29,232 nucleotides of DNA from Chlorobiales bacterium (GTDB lineage Bacteria; Bacteroidota; Chlorobiia; Chlorobiales; Chlorobiaceae), in NCBI GenBank assembly GCA_022360355.1, contig JAKSCY010000434.1:1-29232 (forward strand), written 5' to 3'. The notes under the pieces are model-generated. The model had not been told where the DNA came from. It saw nothing but the letters and a program-made list of their open reading frames with translations, and searched no databases. Made by a program: the position numbers and the translations under genes. This document shows, one piece after another, positions 1-6,835 of this stretch (its first letter is position 1; the number at the start of each line of letters is the position of its first letter).

Positions 1-929
1 TCACCGCTCACCTTGTCGGCGGGCAGCATGCCCCCGACTCCGGTTTTTGCTGCCTGCCCTGCCTTGAAATGGAACGCCTGGCATCGGGTAACCTGTTCGA
101 TATTCCAGCCGAACTCTGCAGGGGCAAGTTCATAAAAGTACCGCGAGTTTTCTGCGCGTTCGGCTTCGAGCATTCCGCCTTCACCGGAGCATATTCCGGT
201 GCCGCAAAGCTCTGCTCCTCTGGAGAGCGCTATCTTTGCTTCTCTACCAAGCGCTCCGAAGCTCATGTCACTGACAAGGATCGGGATACTGAGCTCAAGT
301 GGTTTTTTTGCGTTCGGTCCGACCACAAGGTTTGTCCCGACAGGTGCTTCTTCGAGCAGGGGCGGGCAGGCGAGCTGCGCGGTCAGTACCTGAATGTCTT
401 CCCATCGGGGGAGTTCGGTCATGGGAACACCCATGGCGGACACCGGACCGTGAACACTGAATGCTGAGGGGTCCGTGGAGGCCAGGTTGTGGATATAGCT
501 GTTGAAAGGTTCTTCCGGGCCGCCATGCATGTCGGCATAGAGTCCCTGGTAGGTGTTTCGGTTCCAGGGCTGCGGGTTCTCACGGGACCACTGAACAATT
601 TCAGCTTCATCGACGTAGACGGCATCTGTTTTATGGTCGATCCATGCTGAGAATTTATGCAGGGTCTCCTTGTTGTTATATTCGCTTATACCGGTATCAT
701 AACGGTAATCCCAGCCATGTACGCCGCAAAGCAGATTCTTTCCATTGATATGCCCGTCGGCCATGAGGGCACCACGGTGGAGACATCTTCCGTAAAGTAC
801 CGAAACATCGTCGCCATAACGGATAACGACGAGATCGACATCTGCAACCAGTGCGTAGCAGGGCTTTTTGTCCTCAAGCCCGCTCCATGTTGCAACTTTA
901 ACTTTTTTTGTCTTAACATTGTTATACAT
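1..929 (-). CDS. Rieske [2Fe-2S] / FMN-binding glutamate synthase-type fusion protein, 3' part outside window
   Basis: An open frame of 309 codons runs from an ATG at 929 off the left edge, so the C-terminal part is missing. Residues about 8-85 form a Rieske ferredoxin domain with both cluster-binding pairs: C49-x-H51 and C68-x2-H71. After a linker, from about residue 185, the sequence matches the start of the FMN/glutamate-synthase central domain: SDMSFGALGREAK, then SGEGGM, then KAGQAAKTGVGG near the cut end. In this family the domain binds FMN and reduces 2-iminoglutarate to glutamate, with electrons arriving through iron-sulfur clusters. A fused Rieske domain suggests a dedicated electron entry route; that is inference. 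The 3Fe-4S cysteines expected further on lie outside the window. The gene is divergent from clpB across 64 bases. No clear Shine-Dalgarno precedes the ATG; upstream in-frame codons offer only a TTG. Confidence 0.82.
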   Translation of the reverse strand, partial: MYNNVKTKKVKVATWSGLEDKKPCYALVADVDLVVIRYGDDVSVLYGRCLHRGALMADGHINGKNLLCGVHGWDYRYDTGISEYNNKETLHKFSAWIDHKTDAVYVDEAEIVQWSRENPQPWNRNTYQGLYADMHGGPEEPFNSYIHNLASTDPSAFSVHGPVSAMGVPMTELPRWEDIQVLTAQLACPPLLEEAPVGTNLVVGPNAKKPLELSIPILVSDMSFGALGREAKIALSRGAELCGTGICSGEGGMLEAERAENSRYFYELAPAEFGWNIEQVTRCQAFHFKAGQAAKTGVGGMLPADKVSG

Positions 930-993
930 GGGCAGAAAAGAAGATGTTTCGTTATTTTTTTTATAAAGATAATCATTAAAGTTCTGAAACAAT
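930..993. promoter_or_regulatory. divergent intergenic region between Rieske fusion gene and clpB
   Basis: These 64 AT-rich bases must hold the promoters of both divergent genes. A GATAAT at 968-973 could be a -10 element for clpB, but the matching -35 position (TGTTTC) is poor. I see no CIRCE inverted repeat (the HrcA operator common before heat-shock genes) and no good Shine-Dalgarno before the clpB ATG. Confidence 0.3.
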
Positions 994-2313
994 ATGCAGT
1001 TTGATCCGAATAAGTTTACAGTAAAGGCGCAGGAGGCCCTGCAGTCTGCAGCAACGCTTGCAGGCAGCAGGCGGCATCAGCAGATAGAGCCGGCTCATCT
1101 TCTCCATGTCATGCTGAGTGACAGCGGGAATATCGGGTTTCAGATAGCGCAGAAACTCGAGGTGCAGGTCGATACTCTGCTTTCTGTTCTCGACCGTGAG
1201 CTCGATCGTATTCCGAAAGTTACCGGAGCGTCTGCGACCGGCCAGTATATATCACAGGAGACGGGAAAGGTTTTTGATGTTGCCCTGAAAGAGGCGGAGA
1301 GCCTGAAAGACGAATACATCAGCTCGGAGCATCTTTTTATTGCCATGAGCGAAGCCGGTGTCAAGGTTTCTCCTGTGATGAGGGATGCCGGCCTGAATCG
1401 TGATGCTATTCTCAAGGTCATGGCAGGCATTCGGGGTTCTCAGCGTGTTACCAGTCAGACGGCGGAAGATACCTACAATTCACTGAAAAAATATTCGCGT
1501 AACCTGAACGACCTCGTTCGCAAGGGGAAACTCGATCCGGTCATAGGGCGTGACGAAGAGATCAGGAGAATTTTGCAGATCCTCAGCAGGAGGACCAAAA
1601 ACAACCCTGTCCTGATCGGTGATCCAGGTGTCGGTAAAACGGCTATTGCCGAGGGTATTGCGCAGCGTATTGTTGCCGGTGATGTTCCCGAGAACCTGAG
1701 AAGCAAGCAGATTGCGGCGCTTGATATTGCACAGCTGGTTGCCGGGGCGAAGTTCCGGGGCGAGTTCGAGGATCGTCTCAAGGCGGTTATCAAGGAAGTG
1801 CAGGATTCCAACGGAGAGGTTATTCTTTTCATTGACGAGATGCATCTGCTTGTCGGGGCAGGCTCTGCCGAAGGTGCGGTTGACGCTGCTAATATTCTCA
1901 AGCCGGCACTGGCACGCGGTGAGTTGCGATGTATCGGCGCAACAACGCTTGACGAGTACCGCAAACACATTGAAAAAGATGCTGCTCTCGAAAGGCGTTT
2001 CCAGACGGTTATGGTTGATCAGCCAAGCGTCGAGGATACGGTATCTATCTTGCGTGGTCTTAAGGAAAAGTACGAGATCCATCACGGTGTCCGTATCATG
2101 GACTCTGCAATTATTGCAGCTGCTGAGCTTTCCGACCGCTACATTTCGGAGCGTTTTCTGCCCGACAAGGCAATCGACCTTATTGACGAGGCCTCTGCAA
2201 GACTGCGCCTGGAGATGGACAGTGACCCGGAAGAGCTCGACAGGGTGAATCGTGAGATCCGCCGTCTCGAAATAGAACGTGAGGCGCTTAAAAGGGAGCT
2301 TTCCAGCGAGTGA
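994..2313 (+). CDS. clpB: ClpB-type disaggregase, half-length: N domain and first AAA+ module only
   Basis: The 439 residues align with the front half of ClpB (usually about 860). Residues 1-145 are the double Clp N-terminal repeat. The first AAA+ module follows, with Walker A GDPGVGKT at 209-216, Walker B LFIDE ending at D281/E282, and a RRF arginine-finger segment. The protein ends with [20 protein letters not shown] and a few further residues, i.e. at the first helix of the coiled-coil middle domain, then a clean TGA. The 114 bases that follow encode no continuation in any frame, so this is not a simple frameshift. ClpB works with DnaK to extract polypeptides from aggregates as a hexamer; half a protein would need a partner supplying the middle domain and second AAA+ module. 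I recall, unverified, that Chlorobaculum tepidum has two half-size ClpB proteins, which fits a split gene pair rather than decay. Confidence 0.9.
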   Translation: MQFDPNKFTVKAQEALQSAATLAGSRRHQQIEPAHLLHVMLSDSGNIGFQIAQKLEVQVDTLLSVLDRELDRIPKVTGASATGQYISQETGKVFDVALKEAESLKDEYISSEHLFIAMSEAGVKVSPVMRDAGLNRDAILKVMAGIRGSQRVTSQTAEDTYNSLKKYSRNLNDLVRKGKLDPVIGRDEEIRRILQILSRRTKNNPVLIGDPGVGKTAIAEGIAQRIVAGDVPENLRSKQIAALDIAQLVAGAKFRGEFEDRLKAVIKEVQDSNGEVILFIDEMHLLVGAGSAEGAVDAANILKPALARGELRCIGATTLDEYRKHIEKDAALERRFQTVMVDQPSVEDTVSILRGLKEKYEIHHGVRIMDSAIIAAAELSDRYISERFLPDKAIDLIDEASARLRLEMDSDPEELDRVNREIRRLEIEREALKRELSSE

Positions 2314-2364
2314 GTTTTAAGGGGGTTCAGCGCCTGACAACTGCGGGTTTATGATTTTCCTGAG

Positions 2365-2374
2365 GATAATTATC
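2365..2374. other. 10-bp perfect palindrome upstream of SYLF gene
   Basis: GATAATTATC is a perfect palindrome 54 bases before the SYLF start, followed directly by ATTGG. It resembles part of a Fur-type box (GATAAT paired with ATTATC) but is too short to assign. It may be an operator or chance in AT-rich sequence. The 2314-2427 gap holds no gene that I can see. Confidence 0.22.
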
Positions 2375-2427
2375 ATTGGATGTTTTGTATGGTTTCTGTT
2401 TATTGAACAACTAAAATTATCGATACT

Positions 2428-2970
2428 ATGAACATGAGAAGGAATGTGTTTGTATTGCTGCTGGTGCTTTCAGGCATGGTGACTGCTCCTGTGTTTGCAG
2501 GATGGAACCCTCATGAAGAGGAGAATGCGCGGCAGACGATCCGTCTGTTTCAGAAAACAGATCCAAGCCTGCAGATTTTTTTCGATGAGGCCTATGGCTA
2601 TGCGGTTTTTCCTGATGTCTACAAGGGAGGGATACTGCTGCTGGGAGGTGCCCGCGGCAAGGGTTATGTGTATGAGCAGGGCAACATGATCGGCCGGTCT
2701 TCGATTACCCAGATCAATGTCGGCCCACAGCTTGGCGGTCAGGCGTTTGCGGAAATTATCTTTTTCCGCGGACAGGCTGATCTCGAAGATTTCAAGAAAG
2801 GCAATTATGAGTTGAGCGCCCAGGCAAGCGCGATTGCCGTCACGGCGGGTGTGGCTACCAAAAGCGAGTATTCGGATGGTGTTGCGATATTTGCACTGCC
2901 CAAGAGCGGACTTATGGCAGAAGCCTCGGTGGGCGGTCAGAAGTTTTCTTTCGAGTCGTATGAGGAATAG
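2428..2970 (+). CDS. Secreted SYLF (Ysc84-like) lipid-binding domain protein
   Basis: The 180-residue protein begins with a Sec signal peptide: MNMRR, a hydrophobic core at about 7-20, and a likely cleavage site VFA|G after residue 24. No lipobox cysteine is present, so a periplasmic or outer-membrane-associated soluble protein is expected. The rest is one SYLF domain (about 30-178) with typical features: the segment AYGYAVFPDVYKGG, a glycine-rich GGARGKGYVYE, the stretch GPQLGGQAF, and a C-terminal GLMAEASVGGQKFSF. SYLF domains bind membrane lipids in eukaryotic homologs; the bacterial role is poorly defined. The gene stands alone between clpB and gatB on the same strand, with separate intergenic gaps, so it is probably a single transcription unit. 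Confidence 0.85.
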   Translation: MNMRRNVFVLLLVLSGMVTAPVFAGWNPHEEENARQTIRLFQKTDPSLQIFFDEAYGYAVFPDVYKGGILLLGGARGKGYVYEQGNMIGRSSITQINVGPQLGGQAFAEIIFFRGQADLEDFKKGNYELSAQASAIAVTAGVATKSEYSDGVAIFALPKSGLMAEASVGGQKFSFESYEE

Positions 2971-3005
2971 CTGGTTGGCTTGACGGCCGGTTGGCGAGAT
3001 GGCTC

Positions 3006-3034
3006 TTTAGCTTTTGCCTTTTGACTTGTATAAT
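3006..3034 (+). promoter_or_regulatory. candidate sigma-70-type promoter for gatB
   Basis: A perfect TATAAT at 3029-3034 lies 26 bases before the gatB ATG. The -35 position at 17-base spacing is TTTAGC, a weak match. A start site near 3041 would leave a leader of about 20 bases. Evidence is the -10 hexamer and its placement only. Confidence 0.42.
3009..3027. repeat. intergenic T-rich motif copy 1 (AGCTTTTGCCTTTTGACTT)
   Basis: This 19-base stretch before gatB is nearly repeated at 6406-6439 before the HPr gene, where the form is AGCTTTTTGCCTTTTGA followed by CTTTTGACTT. Both copies lie in short gaps just 5' of a plus-strand gene. It could be a dispersed intergenic element or coincidence in T-rich sequence. 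Confidence 0.35.
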
Positions 3035-3060
3035 TTCGAACAACGAATTGTGTACCGGGT

Positions 3061-4488
3061 ATGGGTTATGAATTAGTGGTGGGCCTTGAGGTCCACTGTC
3101 AGTTGAACACAGACAGCAAGGCTTTTTGCGGCTGCTCGACAGAGTTCGGTAAACCTGCAAACACCAACGTCTGCCCGGTATGCCTCGCACTACCCGGTGC
3201 ATTGCCGGTACTCAACCGGCGCGTTGTTGAGGATGCCGTCAAACTTGGCCTCGCAACGGATTGTACCATTGCCCGGCAATCGGTACTTGCCCGAAAAAAC
3301 TATTTTTATCCCGATCTGCCTAGAGGTTACCAGATTTCGCAGTACGAGGAGCCTGTCTGCTCCGAAGGAGAGGTTCTTGTCGATACCGATGAGGGGCGGA
3401 AGAGTATAAGGCTTGTCAGGATTCATATTGAGGAAGACGCAGGTAAATCCATACACGATATCGGTGACGACACCTTTATCGATGTCAACCGGTGTGGTGT
3501 TCCCCTGCTTGAGATAGTGAGCTATCCCGACATCCGTTCAGCAAGCGAGGCATCGTCGTATCTGCAAAAGCTGCGACAGGTTATCAAGTACCTTGGGATA
3601 TCGGATGGCAATATGGAAGAGGGGAGTCTCCGCTGTGACGCCAACGTTTCCGTGCGGTTGAAAGGTGCTGAGGAGTACGGCACGAGAACCGAGATCAAAA
3701 ATATGAACTCCTTCAAGAATGTCGAAAAAGCTATAGAGTATGAGGCACAGCGCCATATTGATATTCTGGAAAGCGGCGGAACGATTTCTCAGGAGACCCG
3801 TCTCTGGGACGCAGACAAGCAGGAGACCCGTTCGATGCGCAGCAAGGAGTTCGCTCATGACTACCGGTACTTTCCGGACCCGGATCTTGTTCCTGTTCAG
3901 ATTGATGACGAGATGCTCGAGCGCCTTAAACTGGAGCTTCCCGAGTTTCCGGAGGCGCGCGCTGAACGTTTTGTGAAGGAATTCGGTATCCCCGTTTATG
4001 ATGCGGGAGTACTGACGGCGGAGCGCGAAGTTTCGGACTATTTCGAGGCGGTTGTTCGTGCATGCAGTGATGCCAAGGCTGCATCCAACTGGGTAATGGG
4101 TGAGGTGCTGCGGATGCTCAAGGAGAGGAACATTTCTGTTGCTTCGTTCTCTGTCCCTCCCGAACGGCTTGGCGGGCTTATCAGTCTCATAGGCGGCGGA
4201 ACGATCAATAATACCATTGCCAAACAGGTGTTTGAACGTATGCTGGAAACCGGTGATGATGCAGGGGCTATTGTTGAGGAAGAAGGACTTGCCCAGGTTT
4301 CGGATACCGCCGAGATCGAAAAAATTGTTCAGGGCGTTATTGATGCAAACTCCGGACAGGTAGAGCAATACAGGAGCGGAAAAACCAGAGTTTTCGGCTT
4401 CTTTGTCGGCCAGTGCATGAAGGCGATGAAAGGAAAGGCCAACCCCGTGGTAGTGAATGAGATTCTGAAGCAGAAACTTGAGGGGTAA
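3061..4488 (+). CDS. gatB: Asp/Glu-tRNA(Asn/Gln) amidotransferase subunit B
   Basis: The 475 residues match GatB at the usual length. GatB is the tRNA-binding and kinase subunit of GatCAB, which phosphorylates mischarged Glu-tRNA(Gln) or Asp-tRNA(Asn) and converts it to Gln-tRNA or Asn-tRNA. Visible hallmarks are the N-terminal [10 protein letters not shown], the zinc cysteines C23-x-C25 and C38-x2-C41, the segments [19 protein letters not shown] and [10 protein letters not shown], the signature [10 protein letters not shown], and a C-terminal YqeY-like tail containing [14 protein letters not shown]. The start is the only ATG before the conserved N terminus. gatA and gatC are not in the window. 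It converges on xseB with only 18 bases between the stops. Confidence 0.97.
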   Translation: MGYELVVGLEVHCQLNTDSKAFCGCSTEFGKPANTNVCPVCLALPGALPVLNRRVVEDAVKLGLATDCTIARQSVLARKNYFYPDLPRGYQISQYEEPVCSEGEVLVDTDEGRKSIRLVRIHIEEDAGKSIHDIGDDTFIDVNRCGVPLLEIVSYPDIRSASEASSYLQKLRQVIKYLGISDGNMEEGSLRCDANVSVRLKGAEEYGTRTEIKNMNSFKNVEKAIEYEAQRHIDILESGGTISQETRLWDADKQETRSMRSKEFAHDYRYFPDPDLVPVQIDDEMLERLKLELPEFPEARAERFVKEFGIPVYDAGVLTAEREVSDYFEAVVRACSDAKAASNWVMGEVLRMLKERNISVASFSVPPERLGGLISLIGGGTINNTIAKQVFERMLETGDDAGAIVEEEGLAQVSDTAEIEKIVQGVIDANSGQVEQYRSGKTRVFGFFVGQCMKAMKGKANPVVVNEILKQKLEG

Positions 4489-4506
4489 GAGGGCAGGACG
4501 GAGCTG

Positions 4507-4755
4507 TCAGGAATCGCTGAAAAGGCCGTAGTCCTGTTTCTTTTCAGGTTCTTTTTCGGTAGCGGCACCGGGGTTGATGACTTCGATTTTCTGGCGTGCG
4601 TCCTGGAGCCTTTTCCTGCAGATCTCCGCAATTTTAAGCCCTTCTTCGTAAAGCTTGATGGATGTATCGATTCCGGTATCGGGGTGTTCCATTTCTCCGG
4701 TTATCTCTTCGAGTCTTGCAATAAGCTCCTCTATTGTGGCTTTTTTCTTGCTCAT
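4507..4755 (-). CDS. xseB: Exodeoxyribonuclease VII small subunit
   Basis: This 82-residue minus-strand protein carries the XseB pattern: an N-terminal helix TIEELIARLEEI, then LYEEGLKIAEICRKRL and a charged C-terminal tail. XseB binds XseA to form exonuclease VII, which degrades single-stranded DNA from both ends. The length is normal for the family (70-90). xseA is not adjacent. The ATG at 4755 begins MSKKKATIEE, the usual N terminus. It faces gatB, and its 5' end is divergent from obgE across 151 bases. Confidence 0.9.
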   Translation of the reverse strand: MSKKKATIEELIARLEEITGEMEHPDTGIDTSIKLYEEGLKIAEICRKRLQDARQKIEVINPGAATEKEPEKKQDYGLFSDS

Positions 4756-4906
4756 GGGACCTGGCGGGAAGCTGAGGGTTTTTCGGTTTGCTTTTGAGGT
4801 AACATAGCTAAAGCCGGTGAGTATTCAAAAAGGAGGCCGGGGGATAGAATTGAGGGGCTAGTGAGGGAAAAAGAGTGGTGAAAAGGGGAGATCGTAACAG
4901 GGAATT
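4756..4906. promoter_or_regulatory. divergent gap between xseB and obgE with purine-rich obgE leader
   Basis: The gap must hold promoters for both genes, but I see no strong hexamer pair. The plus-strand half from 4826 on is very purine-rich, with several G runs and a consensus Shine-Dalgarno AAGGAGG at 4830-4836 that is not followed at proper spacing by any substantial reading frame. Confidence 0.3.
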
Positions 4907-5896
4907 ATGAAATTTGTTGACAGTGCAAAAATAAATGTCAAAGGTGGAAACGGCGGGAACGGCTGTATGAGTTTTCGCAGGGAGAAATATGTGCCGAAAG
5001 GCGGCCCTGACGGCGGCGACGGCGGCAGAGGAGGGCATGTTTATCTCAAGGCTGACAGCCAGATGGCCACGCTGCTCGATTTCAGGTACAGGAAGCACTA
5101 CGAGGCCGGGAGGGGTGCTCATGGACAGGGATCGAAAAAGAATGGGAAAATGGGTAACGATATTGTCATTCCCGTACCCTGCGGTACGGTTGTCAGGAAT
5201 GCCGGAAGCGGAAAACTTATTGCCGATCTCATCCAAAATGGTGAAGAACTGCTTGTTGCCGAAGGTGGCAGGGGCGGCAAGGGTAATCCCCATTTTGCCT
5301 CGGCCACACGCCAGACGCCAAGATATGCCGAGCCGGGAGGCAAGGGAGAGCGTCTTGAAATTGAGCTGGAGCTTAAACTTATTGCCGATGTCGGTCTGGT
5401 GGGATTTCCCAATGCAGGGAAATCAACGCTTATTTCGTCCATGAGTGCAGCCCGGCCGAAAATAGCGGACTATCCCTTTACTACGCTTGTGCCGAATCTC
5501 GGTATCGTACAGTACAGGGACTATAACTCTTTTGTTATGGCCGATATTCCCGGAATTATTGAGGGAGCTGCCGAGGGCAGGGGCCTCGGTCTCCAGTTTC
5601 TGAAGCATATCGAACGCACAAAGGTGCTTGCCGTGCTGGTGTCCGCGGAGTCTGAAGATATAGCAGCTGAATATGCAATGCTCCTGAAGGAGATGGAAAA
5701 GTTTGATCCGGAGATGCTGCGCAAGCCGAGGGTGTTGTTGGTTACAAAAATGGATATCGTTCCGGAAGAGTTCAAATGCCCTGTGTTTGAGGACGGCGTT
5801 CAGGTGCTGCAGGTTTCGAGCATAACGGGACAGGGGCTCGAGGAACTGAAAGATGAGTTATGGAAAAAATTGCAGAAACACGGCAACGAAGCATGA
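4907..5896 (+). CDS. obgE: Obg-family ribosome-associated GTPase
   Basis: The 329 residues contain the glycine-rich Obg fold (1-158; [15 protein letters not shown] and [14 protein letters not shown]), then the GTPase domain. G1 is GFPNAGKST at 166-174, G2 [12 protein letters not shown]3 [10 protein letters not shown]4 TKMD at 280-283 and G5 [11 protein letters not shown] near the end. Obg binds the 50S subunit and acts in late large-subunit assembly and stress control. The protein ends soon after G5, so the variable OCT extension of longer homologs is absent. The ATG is preceded by a weak ACAGGGA. Its TGA overlaps the ATG of the acetyltransferase gene (ATGA at 5893-5896), implying translational coupling. 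Confidence 0.97.
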   Translation: MKFVDSAKINVKGGNGGNGCMSFRREKYVPKGGPDGGDGGRGGHVYLKADSQMATLLDFRYRKHYEAGRGAHGQGSKKNGKMGNDIVIPVPCGTVVRNAGSGKLIADLIQNGEELLVAEGGRGGKGNPHFASATRQTPRYAEPGGKGERLEIELELKLIADVGLVGFPNAGKSTLISSMSAARPKIADYPFTTLVPNLGIVQYRDYNSFVMADIPGIIEGAAEGRGLGLQFLKHIERTKVLAVLVSAESEDIAAEYAMLLKEMEKFDPEMLRKPRVLLVTKMDIVPEEFKCPVFEDGVQVLQVSSITGQGLEELKDELWKKLQKHGNEA

Positions 5897-6402
5897 TAAC
5901 AACGGATATTACCATAAGAACGGCACGTCTTGCAGATGCGGAAGCGATCGGGGGTATAACCTCTCTCTATGCGGAAAAGGGGTATATACTGAAACGCGCC
6001 CCGGAAAATATTATCGAGAATATTCGTAATTTTTTTGTCGCCGAGCAGAATGGCTCGGTTATAGGTTCATGTGCGATATCGTTTTTTACTCTCCACCTTG
6101 CTGAAATACGGACACTTGCAGTTATCGATACCTTCAAACGGCGCGGGGTTGGCAGCATGCTTGTTCGCAAAGCTGAAGAGGTTCTCGGGGAAGAAGGGGT
6201 TACAACGGCTTTTGTCCTGACGCTGAGCCCGGATTTCTTTCTCAGCCTGGGTTACCGGGAGGTGAGCAAGGAGATGTTCCCGCAGAAAATCTGGCGTGAC
6301 TGCACCAACTGCCCGAAGCTCATGGCCTGTGACGAGATTGCGATGATAAAAGAGCTGGACGGGGGAACAGTCGGCAGGAAAAAATGGAACGTGTTGGGGT
6401 AA
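5893..6402 (+). CDS. GNAT N-acetyltransferase, short ArgA-type (probable N-acetylglutamate synthase)
   Basis: With the start at 5893 the protein has 169 residues; an ATG at 5860 would add 11 residues but overlap obgE by 37 bases, while 5893 makes the ATGA junction and begins right at the GNAT fold ([14 protein letters not shown]). The acetyl-CoA loop is RRGVGSML near residues 83-90 after a beta-4 strand EIRTLAVID. The C-terminal segment has three cysteines, C137-x2-C140-x5-C146, followed by DEIAM. This tail (CxxCPK...CDE) is typical of the short stand-alone N-acetylglutamate synthases that start arginine biosynthesis in bacteria without a classical ArgA. That substrate is inferred from family resemblance; it could acetylate another amine. 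Confidence 0.78.
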   Translation: MITTDITIRTARLADAEAIGGITSLYAEKGYILKRAPENIIENIRNFFVAEQNGSVIGSCAISFFTLHLAEIRTLAVIDTFKRRGVGSMLVRKAEEVLGEEGVTTAFVLTLSPDFFLSLGYREVSKEMFPQKIWRDCTNCPKLMACDEIAMIKELDGGTVGRKKWNVLG

Positions 6403-6405
6403 TCA

Positions 6406-6439
6406 AGCTTTTTGCCTTTTGAATTTTTACTTTTGACTT
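6406..6439. repeat. intergenic T-rich motif copy 2 (before HPr gene)
   Basis: The gap before the HPr gene contains AGCTTTTTGCCTTTTGA and, a few bases on, CTTTTGACTT, closely matching the motif at 3009-3027. The motif fills most of the 44-base gap. No promoter hexamer accompanies this copy. Confidence 0.33.
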
Positions 6440-6446
6440 TATTCAC

Positions 6447-6713
6447 GTGATTATCCAGGAAGTTACTGTAAAAAACCAGGCTGGTTTACATACCAGACCG
6501 GCAGCGGCGGTTGTCAAGATCGCCTCACGGTTTAAATCCGACTTTTTTATTGAAATGCGCGGTTCTGAGGTAAATGCCAAATCGATTATCGGGGTCATGA
6601 GTCTTGCTGCCCCGAAAGGCACGAAACTTATCCTCAAACTCGACGGCGAGGATGAAGAGGAAGCTGCGAAGCAGCTGATAGATTTCTTTGAGCAGGGTTT
6701 TGGTGAGCAGTAG
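6447..6713 (+). CDS. ptsH: HPr-family phosphocarrier protein
   Basis: The 88-residue protein is a standard-length HPr. The active-site histidine is H15 in AGLHTRPA, and the regulatory serine is S46 in NAKSIIGVM, so both phosphorylation sites are intact. HPr passes phosphate from Enzyme I to PTS sugar transporters, and S46 is the target of HPr kinase where that enzyme exists. The start is GTG at 6447: the frame closes upstream at a TGA (6420-6422) with no ATG between, and the conserved beta strand begins immediately. No other PTS gene is adjacent, so a regulatory rather than transport role is plausible (inference). It lies 44 bases after the acetyltransferase gene. Confidence 0.93.
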   Translation: MIIQEVTVKNQAGLHTRPAAAVVKIASRFKSDFFIEMRGSEVNAKSIIGVMSLAAPKGTKLILKLDGEDEEEAAKQLIDFFEQGFGEQ

Positions 6714-6835
6714 GATAGCGGTATTTCTCCTGTTCGTGAAGACCCCGTAAAGGTTCAGTATTGTTTTTTTGTGTGCTCGTAGTCGAGATCCCTGAATAGA
6801 ATTATCTTATCGGCAACTCTTTTTTCGATGCGCCT

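Noticed and set aside
69..467. Plus-strand 132-residue frame at the left end
   Set aside because: It is antisense to the Rieske/glutamate synthase frame, which has clear domain motifs on the minus strand.
2314..2427. Possibility that clpB continues after a frameshift
   Set aside because: The bases after the TGA do not encode middle-domain coiled coil in any frame and are AT-rich intergenic sequence.
2973..2995. Direct repeat of GGTTGGC after the SYLF gene
   Set aside because: Two 7-base copies 16 bases apart are too short to be distinguished from chance and show no flanking structure.
3538..4368. Minus-strand 276-residue frame opposite gatB
   Set aside because: It is antisense to conserved gatB and shows no recognisable motif.
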